Shown: positions 34,417-44,036 of the stretch, piece after piece
Numbering within the stretch: the first letter of the stretch is position 1
How the letters are laid out: every line of letters starts with the position of its first letter
Source of the DNA: Ichthyenterobacterium magnum
Lineage (GTDB): Bacteria; Bacteroidota; Bacteroidia; Flavobacteriales; Flavobacteriaceae
DNA length: 61,096 nt
Assembly: GCF_003610635.1 (NCBI RefSeq)
Contig: NZ_RAQJ01000008.1
Coordinates: 1-61,096, forward strand
Direction of reading: 5' to 3'
Translations under genes and position numbers: made by a program
The notes under the pieces: generated by a model
What the model saw: the letters and a program-made list of their open reading frames with translations, nothing else
Database searches by the model: none
What the model was told of the DNA's origin: nothing

Positions 34417-35981
34417 TGTGCTTTATTTTTACGAAGTTCTTTAATCATTTTTAGTGTTAGACTTCCAGCTTCGTCATAAAAACCAGGACCAAAATCTCTA
34501 TTAAATTTTCCTTGACTATTATATTCCATTTGATAAGGTCCGTCTTCTTTATGGAAGTAAAAAATTGAAAAAGGGTTAGGATTCAGTTCTTGATTAGATA
34601 AATAATCATTCTCTAAAGCTAATAGTTGAGAGCGCCTAACAATATATTCAGAATGTGTTTCTATGATAAAGTTGAATTTATATTCTTTGTTTACATAGTG
34701 GAAAAAATCTGATAATTTGGACTGTAAAGCAGGGTGTAGATTTAATTCGGGCTCTTCAACTAAAACAGTGAAAAACTTTTTATTCTTTTTACTTGAACGA
34801 ATTAAACTTGCTATTTTTAAAATGAGTGTCATTGCTTGTAAAGACCCCATACCCTTATCTGAAAGTGATACTGCTATTTGAGAATCCTTTTCAAAGATTT
34901 TAAATTCATAAGCTTCTCCTGCTTGCATATTAATAGTGAAATCTACACCAACTTCAAATACTTGCATCCATTCTTTGATAAACCTTGTCTCCTCATTATT
35001 TTTTTCTCCAGCTGTTAACTGATAAAAATTATGAATGGCTTGAGCAAGTGCATTGTTCTTGTCTCTTAAATAAAAAAGTGCTGATTGTTTAGATGGGTTT
35101 GCACCTATAAAATAAAAGTATTGTCTGTTTATTGATTGTGTTATGTTATTAGAAAAATCTGTTAAGTGACCACTATTTCTTTTTAACTCTAATACATCAT
35201 CAAAATTCTTAATTTCCTTTTTACTCTTGGTTGATAGTACTTCGTTATGTCTTATAAATTTTTCGATGGTGGCTCTTAAAAGATTATCATCATTATTGTC
35301 ATATGGTAATACATCGGATAAAGGATATGTTAAGGTATACTGCTTATCACCCTTTAACTTGTTTTCTTTTGGAAGTAATTTTTTAGCGTCTTTAAGCTTT
35401 TCACTTGCCTTTCTATAAGCTGTCATTAATTCAATTGACTCTTTAGAAGTTTTATCTGTTATAGCGTCTAATTCCTCCTGTAATTCAGACACTGAATCTT
35501 CAAGTTGTTTGATTACGTCAATTTTATTATCATCAACTTTTTCATCTTCAATAAGCTCTTTACTTACCGTAATATTACCTTTTGAATAATTGATATTTAA
35601 GTTAATACCCGTTTTAGCATCATTAACACTTAATACATTTACTTTTGCTTTCGTGTTTTCATCTTGTCCGGATATAATGATTTGAATATCAAATTCATCC
35701 AATTCATATTCAAATGTAATGGTAGGCTCTTTAGATATATTGTTTTTAGCTCTACCAAAGGTTACAATATTAGCATCTTCAAGAACTACATTATCAAAAG
35801 AAAAACTATCTGACAACTGATTTTGTAAGTAATCGGTAATTAATAGTAATGCTTTTACCATTGTAGATTTACCTGAATTGTTTCGTCCTACCATATAGGT
35901 AATATTTCCTAATTGAAGCATTGGGAAATTTTGGAAACGTCTGAAATTTTTAAAGGCAATACCTTTTGTTTGTTTATTCAT
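34413..35981 (-). CDS. AAA_15/OLD-like SMC-type ATPase
   Basis: A 522-aa ABC/SMC-type ATPase. Walker A GRNNSGKST at about residue 33-41 following KNFRRFQNFPMLQLGNITYMVG; a coiled coil around 145-200 (LEDSVSELQEELDAI... KASEKLKDAKKLL); a degenerate signature region and Walker B TVLVEEPELNLHPALQSKL near 410; switch His in IETHSEYIV. No TOPRIM domain follows, unlike full OLD nucleases; the overlapping 339-aa gene may supply the effector. Twenty bases downstream of the WYL regulator gene. Confidence 0.85.
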   Translation of the reverse strand: MNKQTKGIAFKNFRRFQNFPMLQLGNITYMVGRNNSGKSTMVKALLLITDYLQNQLSDSFSFDNVVLEDANIVTFGRAKNNISKEPTITFEYELDEFDIQIIISGQDENTKAKVNVLSVNDAKTGINLNINYSKGNITVSKELIEDEKVDDNKIDVIKQLEDSVSELQEELDAITDKTSKESIELMTAYRKASEKLKDAKKLLPKENKLKGDKQYTLTYPLSDVLPYDNNDDNLLRATIEKFIRHNEVLSTKSKKEIKNFDDVLELKRNSGHLTDFSNNITQSINRQYFYFIGANPSKQSALFYLRDKNNALAQAIHNFYQLTAGEKNNEETRFIKEWMQVFEVGVDFTINMQAGEAYEFKIFEKDSQIAVSLSDKGMGSLQAMTLILKIASLIRSSKKNKKFFTVLVEEPELNLHPALQSKLSDFFHYVNKEYKFNFIIETHSEYIVRRSQLLALENDYLSNQELNPNPFSIFYFHKEDGPYQMEYNSQGKFNRDFGPGFYDEAGSLTLKMIKELRKNKAQ

Positions 35982-36001
35982 TTTTTCAAATATTGTTCTT
36001 A

Positions 36002-37027
36002 TTAGTGCATTGTATCTACACTGTTATAGTTACCCATCATCATTTTAGTTCTTTCTTTTAAAGACTTCCTTAATGTTTCGGGTTCTAATACTGTTAGTCT
36101 TTCACCGTATTGTAATAGCATACTTTCTAATTCGTAATTTGGAATGAGCTGTAAGCTTATATCAATATGGTCTTGTTGCTCTTGCTTAATTTTTTGAGAA
36201 CCGTGTAATGGTTTTGTTTTAATATATGGCCATAATGATTTTTCAATTCTTATGGTTATTTCAATAGGGGTTTGATTTTCGTCAAAAGTTACACCGATTA
36301 TATCTTCAAAGTATTCTTTAAAATCGATACGGGTTTTTGCATATTCCTTATCTGATATTTCAATATTAATTATACGGTCTAATGCCAAATTAGTAATGTT
36401 ATCAAAATTTGGGTTTTTACCAAATGAAAACCAACGGTTATTATACTGCTTTAAGTAATACGGATGAAACTCTATAATGGTGTTTAATTCTGATTTAAAA
36501 CTCTTGTAAGTAACTAATAAAACCGTTTTATTAATAATGGCGTGGTATAGCGTATTAATAAATTCTTTACCCTTTAAAAATTCATTCTGATCGAACTCAA
36601 TAATTTCGTTAGCCTGTTCACCAAATTGAAAGGATGCTTCTAATCTGGTTGTTATATTTTCAATCCATTCAAATTGAGGTAAGCCTTTAAACCTGTTTAA
36701 TGTTATTAATGTTTCCTTTAATTCTAATGCTTCTGATTCGGTTAGTGGTTGATTATTGATAGAGAAATTTACATCACTGTAGTAATAATATACCTTTCTA
36801 CCCATTTTATCCTTTTCAATGGGTGCGTTATAACCGTTCTCACTCATCATAAAAGCTATATCGTCATATACTTGCCTTTTCTGAACACCTTCTGCTTTTC
36901 CTGTAAAGTTTTCAATAGCAGATTGACAAGCATTTACTAAATCATCAATAAAATACCTTTTAGATTTATTTCTGAAACATTTATCTAATGCTTGATATCG
37001 GATTATGGCGTGTTTTGTGTTTGGCAT
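36002..37027 (-). CDS. WYL-domain transcriptional regulator
   Basis: A 341-aa regulator with an N-terminal winged HTH (RYQALDKCFRNKSKRYFIDDLVNAC ... VQKRQVYDDIAFM) and a WYL domain around residues 150-240 (NKTVLLVTYKSF, FHPYYLKQYNNRWFSFG, LALDRIINIEI). WYL regulators typically repress defence genes and respond to nucleic acid ligands. It sits between the pAgo gene and the ATPase pair (gaps 25 and 20 bases), so it probably controls this block. Confidence 0.9.
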   Translation of the reverse strand: MPNTKHAIIRYQALDKCFRNKSKRYFIDDLVNACQSAIENFTGKAEGVQKRQVYDDIAFMMSENGYNAPIEKDKMGRKVYYYYSDVNFSINNQPLTESEALELKETLITLNRFKGLPQFEWIENITTRLEASFQFGEQANEIIEFDQNEFLKGKEFINTLYHAIINKTVLLVTYKSFKSELNTIIEFHPYYLKQYNNRWFSFGKNPNFDNITNLALDRIINIEISDKEYAKTRIDFKEYFEDIIGVTFDENQTPIEITIRIEKSLWPYIKTKPLHGSQKIKQEQQDHIDISLQLIPNYELESMLLQYGERLTVLEPETLRKSLKERTKMMMGNYNSVDTMH

Positions 37028-37052
37028 ATTGCTTAACTGAAATTATATTTTA

Positions 37053-39116
37053 TTACAAAAACCATAATGTTTCTTGTCCGAAAGGTGGTATTTCCTTGCT
37101 ATTAAATCGAGGTGCTATTTCTGCCACCATTTCAGGGTATTTTATAGTTATAGGTACATTTTGTTGTCTTAATGATTTCCAATACAGTCTACTAAATTGA
37201 TATACTTGTTCAATTAGTTTTCTAATCATTTTACTATCATTTAAAGCCTCTGGTGTTGGACTTGATATTTTAAGTTTTATTGGAAATGAGTAACTTGAAT
37301 TACTTGGATATTTTACAGTATTGTTATACCTCAAATTATTAAAGAGTAAATATTTATATACTCCTTTGGGACCAATATTTATATATGTACCACTCATTGG
37401 AATTAACTCACCATTCCAATTTTGGTCAAAAGCTATTATATCTTCTGATTTTGTTTTATTGATATTTAGAACAAATAGAGGACAAGGCAATTTAAGTTTA
37501 TCCATCATTTCCAATACAGGTTGTATTTCCTCATCCTTCATATCCTTATAAAAGTGAATAACTATTTTTTCAGGTGTTTTGTTGGTTGGAACATATTGCC
37601 ATATTGCTTCACTAATTGCTCCAGCTAATCCCTTTGTATCTGATTTACTGAAATAATGAAATTCATTAAACCTTCCATTATTTTTAAAACTGAATGCACT
37701 TGCTACATATCGTATATTTTCTTCGGTATTTTTAAATGCACCTACACCTATAACTAATTCATTTTTAGGTTTAACATTTAGTTGCCAAGGTGTACCATCT
37801 AATTTTGCTAATAAGGCTAATGAAATGTTTGTTAAATCGTATATGAACTTATGTTGATTTCTTCTAAATCTATCAAACTCTATTACTTGAGATATAATTC
37901 TTTTATATAAAAGCTGTTCTTTAACCTTATAATACACTAACCTTTTTTCAAGATTAGGTTCGTGCTTGTTAAAAGGACTTAAATAAATAGCAACATAATT
38001 AATATTAGGGTCAGATTTAAAATCTTTTATGCCTTTTGAAATTTGAGGTAATGGATTTTCTAAATCATCAAATACTATATTGACATTATTATCGAAATGT
38101 GCTAAAACACCTGCATAAATATTTAAACCTTTATACCAACTTGTACCATCTTCTAATAACTCTTGAAGCTTTTCTACTTCTTTAGTATAACTTGTATGAT
38201 GTATAAAGAAGAAATGCACATTATCTAACTGACAAGGGTTTAAAGGCTTTAAATTTTTAAAATCTATTTTGGGGTTTCTACCAACACCATTTTGAAACAC
38301 TAAATCATTGCTTTCATCAGTAACTTCACCTATTCGATTTATTTCTACAGGTAAGTAATCGTCATTATTAACAGGGATAACTTTCTTAAATTCTTCACTT
38401 AAAATGAAATGTTGAATAAACTTATCGATTTTGTGTTTATAACTTATGTATTTATTGGAATCATCTTTAGGTTCTGGTTGAATATTAAATGCTGTTCGTA
38501 AATCATTATTCAAAATGGCATAAGCCTTTGTATTATCATCAATAAATTCCTTTTCCTTATGATATTTTAATAACCTCATTTTATATACAACTTTATTAAG
38601 ATTTGTTGTTGAGGTATGTTTTATAATTTCAGAAATAGGTTTTTTAAACACTTTAGCCATACCATCATAAGAAATAACTAACTCACCATATACACTAACT
38701 TCTTTAATTTGTACTTTGACAGTAAACTTATAATACTGTGCAAAACTTTTATTTTGATATGATCTATTACCTATCCAAATTTGATTATCATTCACAAAGT
38801 TTTGACCAACAAGTTTTTTTATGCTTTTAAAGAATTTTTTGATTCGCCAATTATAGTAATGCTTTATTAAGTCGGTTGGTTGTTCTTTTAGATTGAGTTT
38901 TAAAGGCAAATAACCTTCCTTTTCATAAATAAATGATGTGTAGATAAAATCAGGATTTTCTTCTTTTATACCAGGAAACAAATCTTCTATATTGGTTGGA
39001 AACTTTGTTTTATACAACTTTTGCGCATTTCCAATTTTCTCTTTACTTAAATAAAAAGTTATTGGTTTGTCTGGTAAATCAAATGTTATGATATTAAAAT
39101 ATAGTTCCTGACTCAT
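37053..39116 (-). CDS. Prokaryotic Argonaute, probably catalytically inactive
   Basis: A 687-aa pAgo. N-terminal and PAZ-like region 1-300; MID region about 300-430 with YYKVKEQLLYKRIISQVIEF, the family's L...GIxSQ guide-binding pattern; PIWI from about 430 with LAKLDGTPWQL, then VIGVGAFK, where the canonical first catalytic Asp is Gly, and IVIHFYKDM, where the usual RDG/RxD is absent. It ends in a hydrophobic WFL tail, normal for pAgo. The missing acids suggest a guide-dependent sensor rather than a slicer, as in long-B pAgos, which act with a separate effector (established for the class). The nearby candidates are the ATPase and the 339-aa protein. Preceded by an XRE gene, followed by a WYL gene. 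Confidence 0.85.
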   Translation of the reverse strand: MSQELYFNIITFDLPDKPITFYLSKEKIGNAQKLYKTKFPTNIEDLFPGIKEENPDFIYTSFIYEKEGYLPLKLNLKEQPTDLIKHYYNWRIKKFFKSIKKLVGQNFVNDNQIWIGNRSYQNKSFAQYYKFTVKVQIKEVSVYGELVISYDGMAKVFKKPISEIIKHTSTTNLNKVVYKMRLLKYHKEKEFIDDNTKAYAILNNDLRTAFNIQPEPKDDSNKYISYKHKIDKFIQHFILSEEFKKVIPVNNDDYLPVEINRIGEVTDESNDLVFQNGVGRNPKIDFKNLKPLNPCQLDNVHFFFIHHTSYTKEVEKLQELLEDGTSWYKGLNIYAGVLAHFDNNVNIVFDDLENPLPQISKGIKDFKSDPNINYVAIYLSPFNKHEPNLEKRLVYYKVKEQLLYKRIISQVIEFDRFRRNQHKFIYDLTNISLALLAKLDGTPWQLNVKPKNELVIGVGAFKNTEENIRYVASAFSFKNNGRFNEFHYFSKSDTKGLAGAISEAIWQYVPTNKTPEKIVIHFYKDMKDEEIQPVLEMMDKLKLPCPLFVLNINKTKSEDIIAFDQNWNGELIPMSGTYINIGPKGVYKYLLFNNLRYNNTVKYPSNSSYSFPIKLKISSPTPEALNDSKMIRKLIEQVYQFSRLYWKSLRQQNVPITIKYPEMVAEIAPRFNSKEIPPFGQETLWFL

Positions 39117-39136
39117 AAGACTTGGGTTTATTAATT

Positions 39137-39454
39137 CTACTTCTTGCTCAATCTATTAATTTTTTGTTCTACAATTTTGAGGATTTCCGTAATGTTTTTT
39201 TCTTCTTTTAACATAAAGACAATTTTATCTGCTAACCAATATTGAAGTAATTCGCTTTTGTTTTGCTTTAATGCTTTAGCTAATGCTTCAACTTGTTCTT
39301 TACGAGCTAAACGAGTACCACGTTCAATTTTACTTAAAAGTGCCGTATCAATATTCATTTGAGAAGCAACTTCTCTTAATAATAATTGCTTTTCTTCTCG
39401 TATTTCTCTGATGTATTCTCCAAACGTCATTTTGGGGATATTTTGACTTGTCAA
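39137..39454 (-). CDS. XRE-family transcriptional regulator
   Basis: A 105-aa protein with an HTH_3 domain at residues 10-65 (FGEYIREIREEKQLLLREVASQMNIDTALLSKIERGTR) and a helical tail (NKSELLQYWLADKIVFML). First gene of the XRE-pAgo-WYL-ATPase block, 20 bases before the pAgo start. It probably represses its own operon. Confidence 0.88.
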   Translation of the reverse strand: MTSQNIPKMTFGEYIREIREEKQLLLREVASQMNIDTALLSKIERGTRLARKEQVEALAKALKQNKSELLQYWLADKIVFMLKEEKNITEILKIVEQKINRLSKK

Positions 39455-39516
39455 TATTTGTCTAATGTAAGAAAAAGAAAATAAGAACTAACAAAAAGAT
39501 ATTAACAATTTTAAAC

Positions 39517-39595
39517 AGGAAATGAGGAAGTTAAGGATTTGAGGATATAAAGTATTTTTATAAATCCTCGTTTCCTTAAAATCCTCAAAATCCTT
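39517..39595 (-). terminator. Imperfect long hairpin between DUF3987 and XRE genes
   Basis: Left arm AGGAAATGAGGAAG-TTAAGGATTTGAGGAT pairs imperfectly with the right arm around ATCCTC, TTTCCTTAAAATCCTC and AAAATCCTT. It lies immediately after the stop of the DUF3987 gene (read on -), so a terminator or attenuator is likely; without a clear U tract this is tentative. Confidence 0.4.
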
Positions 39596-41333
39596 ATTGT
39601 GCTTTTGTGGGATTTGTATAATTGTTATGTGCTTCCCTATGTATTAGACCAGCATCAACAAATTTAGTAATATAGCCTTCTGCTGTTTTATGAGGAATCT
39701 TGTTTTTGTCGGCTATATTTAGGTAATCTTGTCTTGAAAATTGATAAGGTAGTGCTTCTAAAAAACGTTCTTTACGATTGGCTCTTTTTACTTCTTTTTG
39801 TTCGATAGGTAAATCGTTAAACACCTTACTACTGTGCTTTACTAATACGCTTATCATTTCCAATGTATTTTCAAAATCTATATCCTCACAATATCTTACT
39901 TGGTTTACATCACCATCTTCCATAATGCGAAATACAGAAAACAACATTATAATTCTAAATGCTATTAACCCCAAACGTCTAACAGTTGCTATATAGTCAT
40001 CGGGTTGAAGATTGAGGTATTTGGTTTGAAGCTTCTCAAAAAACACATTAAACTTTTGTTGTTGCTCGGTTGTTAGCCTTACTTCAATATCAGGATTGTT
40101 TTTTAGGGTTTTGTATAACCCAAAAAATTCTTTTCCTAATTGGTCGTAATATTCATCTAAACCATTGGTTGTATCAGTTTGAAAAACGTTCTTCCAAGTA
40201 GGTTTGATATTCATATAATAAAACATAAAACGACTAAACAAGCCATTTTCAGCACTTGGAACCAATGCCTGAATCTGCTTTGGTGTACCAGACAACACCG
40301 TTGACAAACAAGGTCTTTCAATATCTACATACTCTCTGTCCGTTCTACGATAGTAACTAATGGTTTCGTGGTGGAATGCTTTACGAAAACCATCGGAATA
40401 ATTACCGTAATCACTTTTAAAAGCTTGTGCTAAAGTATCTCCTTCGGTTTCAAAAATTAACCCTCTACCTTCATTATCCGATATTAATTGATAAACACCT
40501 GTTACACTATTGTTAGCCGGAATAAACAGCATTCTTTCAGGTGGTTTACTCGGTTTTTCCATAGTTTCACTTTTGCCCTTATTCATATTATAAGTAGCCA
40601 TTTCAACTTGATGCTGTTGTTTTAGGGTTTTGGATTGTTCGCGCTTTTCTTTGTGAACAGGATTTACCAAATTTTTAATTTGGTTTAATCTCCCTTTTCC
40701 TGCTGAAGCTGGTGCTGTAACAAATAAATACAAGTTGCTAAACACTTTACGTTGGTCGTACACACCAAACAATTTAGGAAAACAAGCACTAAACGCTGTT
40801 AATGCTCCCAACAACAAAATATCACGTTCTTCATTACTGCTTGATGGTTGTACCACTTGTTGCAAAAATGTTGGAATATTGTTGTAAACCGTTGTTGGTA
40901 TTGTTGGCAACGGTTGTTTTACTTCCTCTGGCTGTTGCAACACTTCAACAACTTGTTGTTGCTGTTTTGGTTTAATACCTGCTTGATGCAAATAGTGGTA
41001 TAAGGTTGCTATGCTTATACCGTGCCCTTTTGCTTGTAAACACTTGTTATATTGTTCGTCACATTCTTTATGGTCGTAACCTGAATAATTTTTGCTAATT
41101 CTATGATAGTAATCACGTCCAGCTTCTCCGTATTCCTCTGAAATAGCAAAACCAATATCACGCCACTTTTCATAAGTATCAGTAATATCGATACTTGATT
41201 GTTCTAAAGCGTTGATATATGTTTCAATATCATTTGCAACAACCGTTGTTGGGTTGTTGTTGATTGGTTTTTTAGGTACTTCTTTTTGCTCTGGAACAGC
41301 TAACCAATCTTTCGGGTTGAATATTTTTGTCAT
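39594..41333 (-). CDS. DUF3987/PriCT-2 replication protein
   Basis: A 579-aa protein. Residues 30-120 match a PriCT-2 primase C-terminal-like domain (DIETYINALEQSSIDITDTYEKWRDIGFAISEEYG...YYHRISKNYSGYD). From about 150 to 560 is a DUF3987-type helicase-like region (PAERMLFIPANNSVTGVYQLISDNEGRGLIFETEGDTLAQ). The Walker A is degenerate (APASAGKGR). Such proteins are standard in Bacteroidota integrative elements, probably for element replication. Its start overlaps the upstream BT4734-like gene by 4 bases. Confidence 0.85.
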   Translation of the reverse strand: MTKIFNPKDWLAVPEQKEVPKKPINNNPTTVVANDIETYINALEQSSIDITDTYEKWRDIGFAISEEYGEAGRDYYHRISKNYSGYDHKECDEQYNKCLQAKGHGISIATLYHYLHQAGIKPKQQQQVVEVLQQPEEVKQPLPTIPTTVYNNIPTFLQQVVQPSSSNEERDILLLGALTAFSACFPKLFGVYDQRKVFSNLYLFVTAPASAGKGRLNQIKNLVNPVHKEKREQSKTLKQQHQVEMATYNMNKGKSETMEKPSKPPERMLFIPANNSVTGVYQLISDNEGRGLIFETEGDTLAQAFKSDYGNYSDGFRKAFHHETISYYRRTDREYVDIERPCLSTVLSGTPKQIQALVPSAENGLFSRFMFYYMNIKPTWKNVFQTDTTNGLDEYYDQLGKEFFGLYKTLKNNPDIEVRLTTEQQQKFNVFFEKLQTKYLNLQPDDYIATVRRLGLIAFRIIMLFSVFRIMEDGDVNQVRYCEDIDFENTLEMISVLVKHSSKVFNDLPIEQKEVKRANRKERFLEALPYQFSRQDYLNIADKNKIPHKTAEGYITKFVDAGLIHREAHNNYTNPTKAQ

Positions 41334-42238
41334 ATCTTTTGATGTCTTTTATGTAGGTATGCCAATGGATCGTGGGATAAAAAACACGCTCTGGAAATGT
41401 CTTTACCCGATTGGTCAACCTCAATATTATATGTTTGTTTTATGTAATTGGCCACCGCAATAAAATATTCGCTGTGTGACACTTTTGATATATCGATTCT
41501 AATTATCCATTTTAAACCTTCTCCTGAAGGTGATGTAAACAACAATTCGGTATCAAAATATTCATCGTTTAATAATTGTTGTTTTAGTTCTTCAAGATTC
41601 TCTAAATGGTCAAAATCGATTGTTAATAATGATGAATGCTCAATTAAACTATCATCATTACGTTTAGAAAACACACCTGAAAATGTTACATAATCAAAAT
41701 GATTTGCTTTAAATTTCCGTGCTTCTTTAGGGTCTTTAATCGCTCTAAATTGCTCTGTGATACTTTTATACTTATCGCTTGTAATACGCTCAAATATTTG
41801 ATGTAATCTTACTTTTTCAGTTGGAAACACATTTCTAATTGGTGCTTTATAAAAACTGCTGTAAGCATACCAAGTATCATCGGGTGCATCTAACCAGGAT
41901 AATTCATCTTCCTTTTTAACTTCAAAATTTAGATTCATTACCTCATTAATTTTAAGTAACAATTCTTCTTCTTCGATAAGTTTAAAATGATAGGATGCAA
42001 AATCGAATACATCGCCTTTAAAATCGGTTAATTCTGTGTCGTAATGCATTGCTTTATTTTCAACAACATTAATTTGTAATGTTGATTTACCACCGTTAAA
42101 AGGATTTCGGGTTATCCCGCAGTCCCTTCCTTTTAAGGAAAGGACTGTTGATTTAGGATAATACTGCCTTAATACATAAGCGTAAATATTTAACCCATAA
42201 TGCGTTTTCTTTAAGATGCTTTCTTTACTTATTTCCAT
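41330..42238 (-). CDS. BT4734/BF3469-like (VirE N-terminal) protein
   Basis: A 302-aa protein. The first 100 residues resemble a CHC2-like primase zinc domain without the cysteines (RDCGITRNPFNGGKSTLQINV), and from about 130 comes the VirE_N/BT4734-type primase-like domain (IRNVFPTEKVRLHQIFERI ... LTIDFDHLENLEELKQQLL ... SPSGEGLKWIIRIDI ... SRACFLSHDP). Works together with the DUF3987 protein in element replication (inference from constant pairing in the phylum). Confidence 0.85.
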   Translation of the reverse strand: MEISKESILKKTHYGLNIYAYVLRQYYPKSTVLSLKGRDCGITRNPFNGGKSTLQINVVENKAMHYDTELTDFKGDVFDFASYHFKLIEEEELLLKINEVMNLNFEVKKEDELSWLDAPDDTWYAYSSFYKAPIRNVFPTEKVRLHQIFERITSDKYKSITEQFRAIKDPKEARKFKANHFDYVTFSGVFSKRNDDSLIEHSSLLTIDFDHLENLEELKQQLLNDEYFDTELLFTSPSGEGLKWIIRIDISKVSHSEYFIAVANYIKQTYNIEVDQSGKDISRACFLSHDPLAYLHKRHQKI

Positions 42239-42521
42239 CGCATTTAAAATTTGGGTTATAATAATTGCTTTGTAATAGTTCCTCTATATCAGATACTTTG
42301 TAATAAAACTTGCCTTGAATCTTGCTATATGGAATCGTACCATTTGAACGGAATGTTTGCAATGTCCGTTGGCTAATATGTAGCGTTTGCATTACGTCCT
42401 GATTATCAATCCACGTATCTTTTAAGCGTTCTGCTCTCGTAGCTCTTATTAATTCGATACGTGCCTTTAATTCCTTAATCTCTTGTGAGAGTGCCAAGAG
42501 TAAATCGATGATTTCAGTCAT
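42225..42521 (-). CDS. Excisionase-type HTH protein
   Basis: A 98-aa protein: helical N-terminus (ALSQEIKELKARIELIRATR) and an HTH_17 domain at 39-90 (WIDNQDVMQTLHISQRTLQTFRSNGTIPYSKIQGKFYYKVSDIEELL). Overlaps the BT4734-like gene by 14 bases and follows a sister gene by 2 bases. Likely DNA-binding factor for excision or control of the island. Confidence 0.85.
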   Translation of the reverse strand: MTEIIDLLLALSQEIKELKARIELIRATRAERLKDTWIDNQDVMQTLHISQRTLQTFRSNGTIPYSKIQGKFYYKVSDIEELLQSNYYNPNFKCDGNK

Positions 42522-42523
42522 AA

Positions 42524-42820
42524 CTAAATCCTTCCTTTTTTGATTAAGTAATTAGCTGCCTGTTGCTCAATTTCATCTTGGGAATCCATACGGTTACGAA
42601 GTAACCATTGGTCTAACTCCTGACGTTGGAAATAGATTTTTTTACCATTCGGTTTATAGTGTGGAATGGCTCCCGTACTTGTAAGTTTATACAAGTGCGA
42701 TTGTGATAGTTCTAAATACTGACAAGTTTCATTGAAATTCAATACTTGCTTTTGCAACGTTTGTTGTTCTACTAACAACTTTTCGATGCGTTCTAAACGT
42801 TCAAATATTTTAACGTCCAT
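42524..42820 (-). CDS. Excisionase-type HTH protein
   Basis: A 98-aa sister of the adjacent HTH protein: FNETCQYLELSQSHLYKLTSTGAIPHYKPNGKKIYFQRQELDQWL is the DNA-binding module, with an N-terminal coiled-coil helix (KIFERLERIEKLLVEQQ). This protein type is common next to integrases in Bacteroidota islands. Two tandem HTH genes with different recognition helices suggest separate operator or att-binding roles. Confidence 0.86.
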   Translation of the reverse strand: MDVKIFERLERIEKLLVEQQTLQKQVLNFNETCQYLELSQSHLYKLTSTGAIPHYKPNGKKIYFQRQELDQWLLRNRMDSQDEIEQQAANYLIKKGRI

Positions 42821-43031
42821 CTTATTATAAATTTTAATTTAAAAATGGACTTCTGCGCAAAAGTCACCCTTGATTGTCAAGGACATAACAAATATTGAAA
42901 AAGGTGTTTGGTATAACAGAAAAGAGAAAAAATGGTATTATTAAACCATTGTAAAACAATGTTTTACGCCGTTTTTGGTATTATCTATTTGGTATTAAGT
43001 AGAGAAAATACCACTTTTAAAAAGTGAAGTT

Positions 43032-44036
43032 TTATTTGATTTGGTCAAGCCAAAAATTGGCTTCAACTAATTTTTGATAGGCTCTTTTTTCAGTACCTAA
43101 AAATCTACGGTATTCTTTACCTGCATTACTACTTGGTCCATACCGATAAGCAAAGAATTTATAAATGTGTTTAGGCTCTATTTTTTTAGATGGTTTACTG
43201 TCAAAAAATATTCTTTCATTAAAATATTTAGTTTCTGTTAACTTAACCATAAAAGCTGCAAGTAATATTTTATTACCTCTATCCTTTATGAAGTTATATT
43301 CATCATCTATAATGCCTTTTTCATTTAATAGCTCCTCTAATTTTGCAAATTCTCTTTGTTTAATCTTATTAATAAGTTCGTTATAGGATAAGACATCATT
43401 GTTTTCCTCTCTAAAATCACCTTGTATAGCGTTGAAAATTGAACTTTGTTTTACTTGTTTCCTGACCGTTTTTATTTCTGCACCGGAATAGGATTTTACA
43501 ATTAACTCTTGTGGTGGTTCTTCATTAAAAAATACTTCGTGCAGTTCTTCTATTGTATAAATTTCAGCATCACTTAATTCTGAAAATCGTTCTTGAAGTT
43601 CCATAAAAAGCATCATCGCATTTGCTTTTAAAAATGAAATGATATAGGCTTCATCAGATTTATCATTTTGAATTGGCTTTAAAGACAAACTTTCATCAAT
43701 AACATTATCTGAAATGTAATTTTTAATCTGGGTTAAATAATTTAAAAATTTACGGTGAGCATTATCATATAGAAAAGACAAATGATCAGCTGTTGAGTTT
43801 GCATCAAGTACATCATTAATTTGATTAAAATTTTTGATGTACTCGTTTTCTATTAATTTTAAATAGTATTTACGCTTGTTAGAATACGCCTTTTTGAAGT
43901 CGATTTCATATTTAGGCGTTGTATTGAGGTATTGCTTTTTAAAGCCTTTTAAAAGCTCTTTAAATTGGTTTTCGGTTCTTTTATCATCAGTAACCTTTTC
44001 CACATACAGTAAGTCGATAAATAGGTCTTTAGCCAT
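43032..44036 (-). CDS. Hypothetical protein coupled to the integrase
   Basis: A 334-aa, mostly helical, charged soluble protein. No domain recognised; a C-terminal KHIYKFFAYRYGPSSNAGKEYRRFLG stretch and conserved-looking YNELINKIKQREFAKLEELL might be DNA-contacting. Its start overlaps the integrase stop by 8 bases, so it is made with the integrase and may help integration or its control. Confidence 0.6.
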   Translation of the reverse strand: MAKDLFIDLLYVEKVTDDKRTENQFKELLKGFKKQYLNTTPKYEIDFKKAYSNKRKYYLKLIENEYIKNFNQINDVLDANSTADHLSFLYDNAHRKFLNYLTQIKNYISDNVIDESLSLKPIQNDKSDEAYIISFLKANAMMLFMELQERFSELSDAEIYTIEELHEVFFNEEPPQELIVKSYSGAEIKTVRKQVKQSSIFNAIQGDFREENNDVLSYNELINKIKQREFAKLEELLNEKGIIDDEYNFIKDRGNKILLAAFMVKLTETKYFNERIFFDSKPSKKIEPKHIYKFFAYRYGPSSNAGKEYRRFLGTEKRAYQKLVEANFWLDQIK

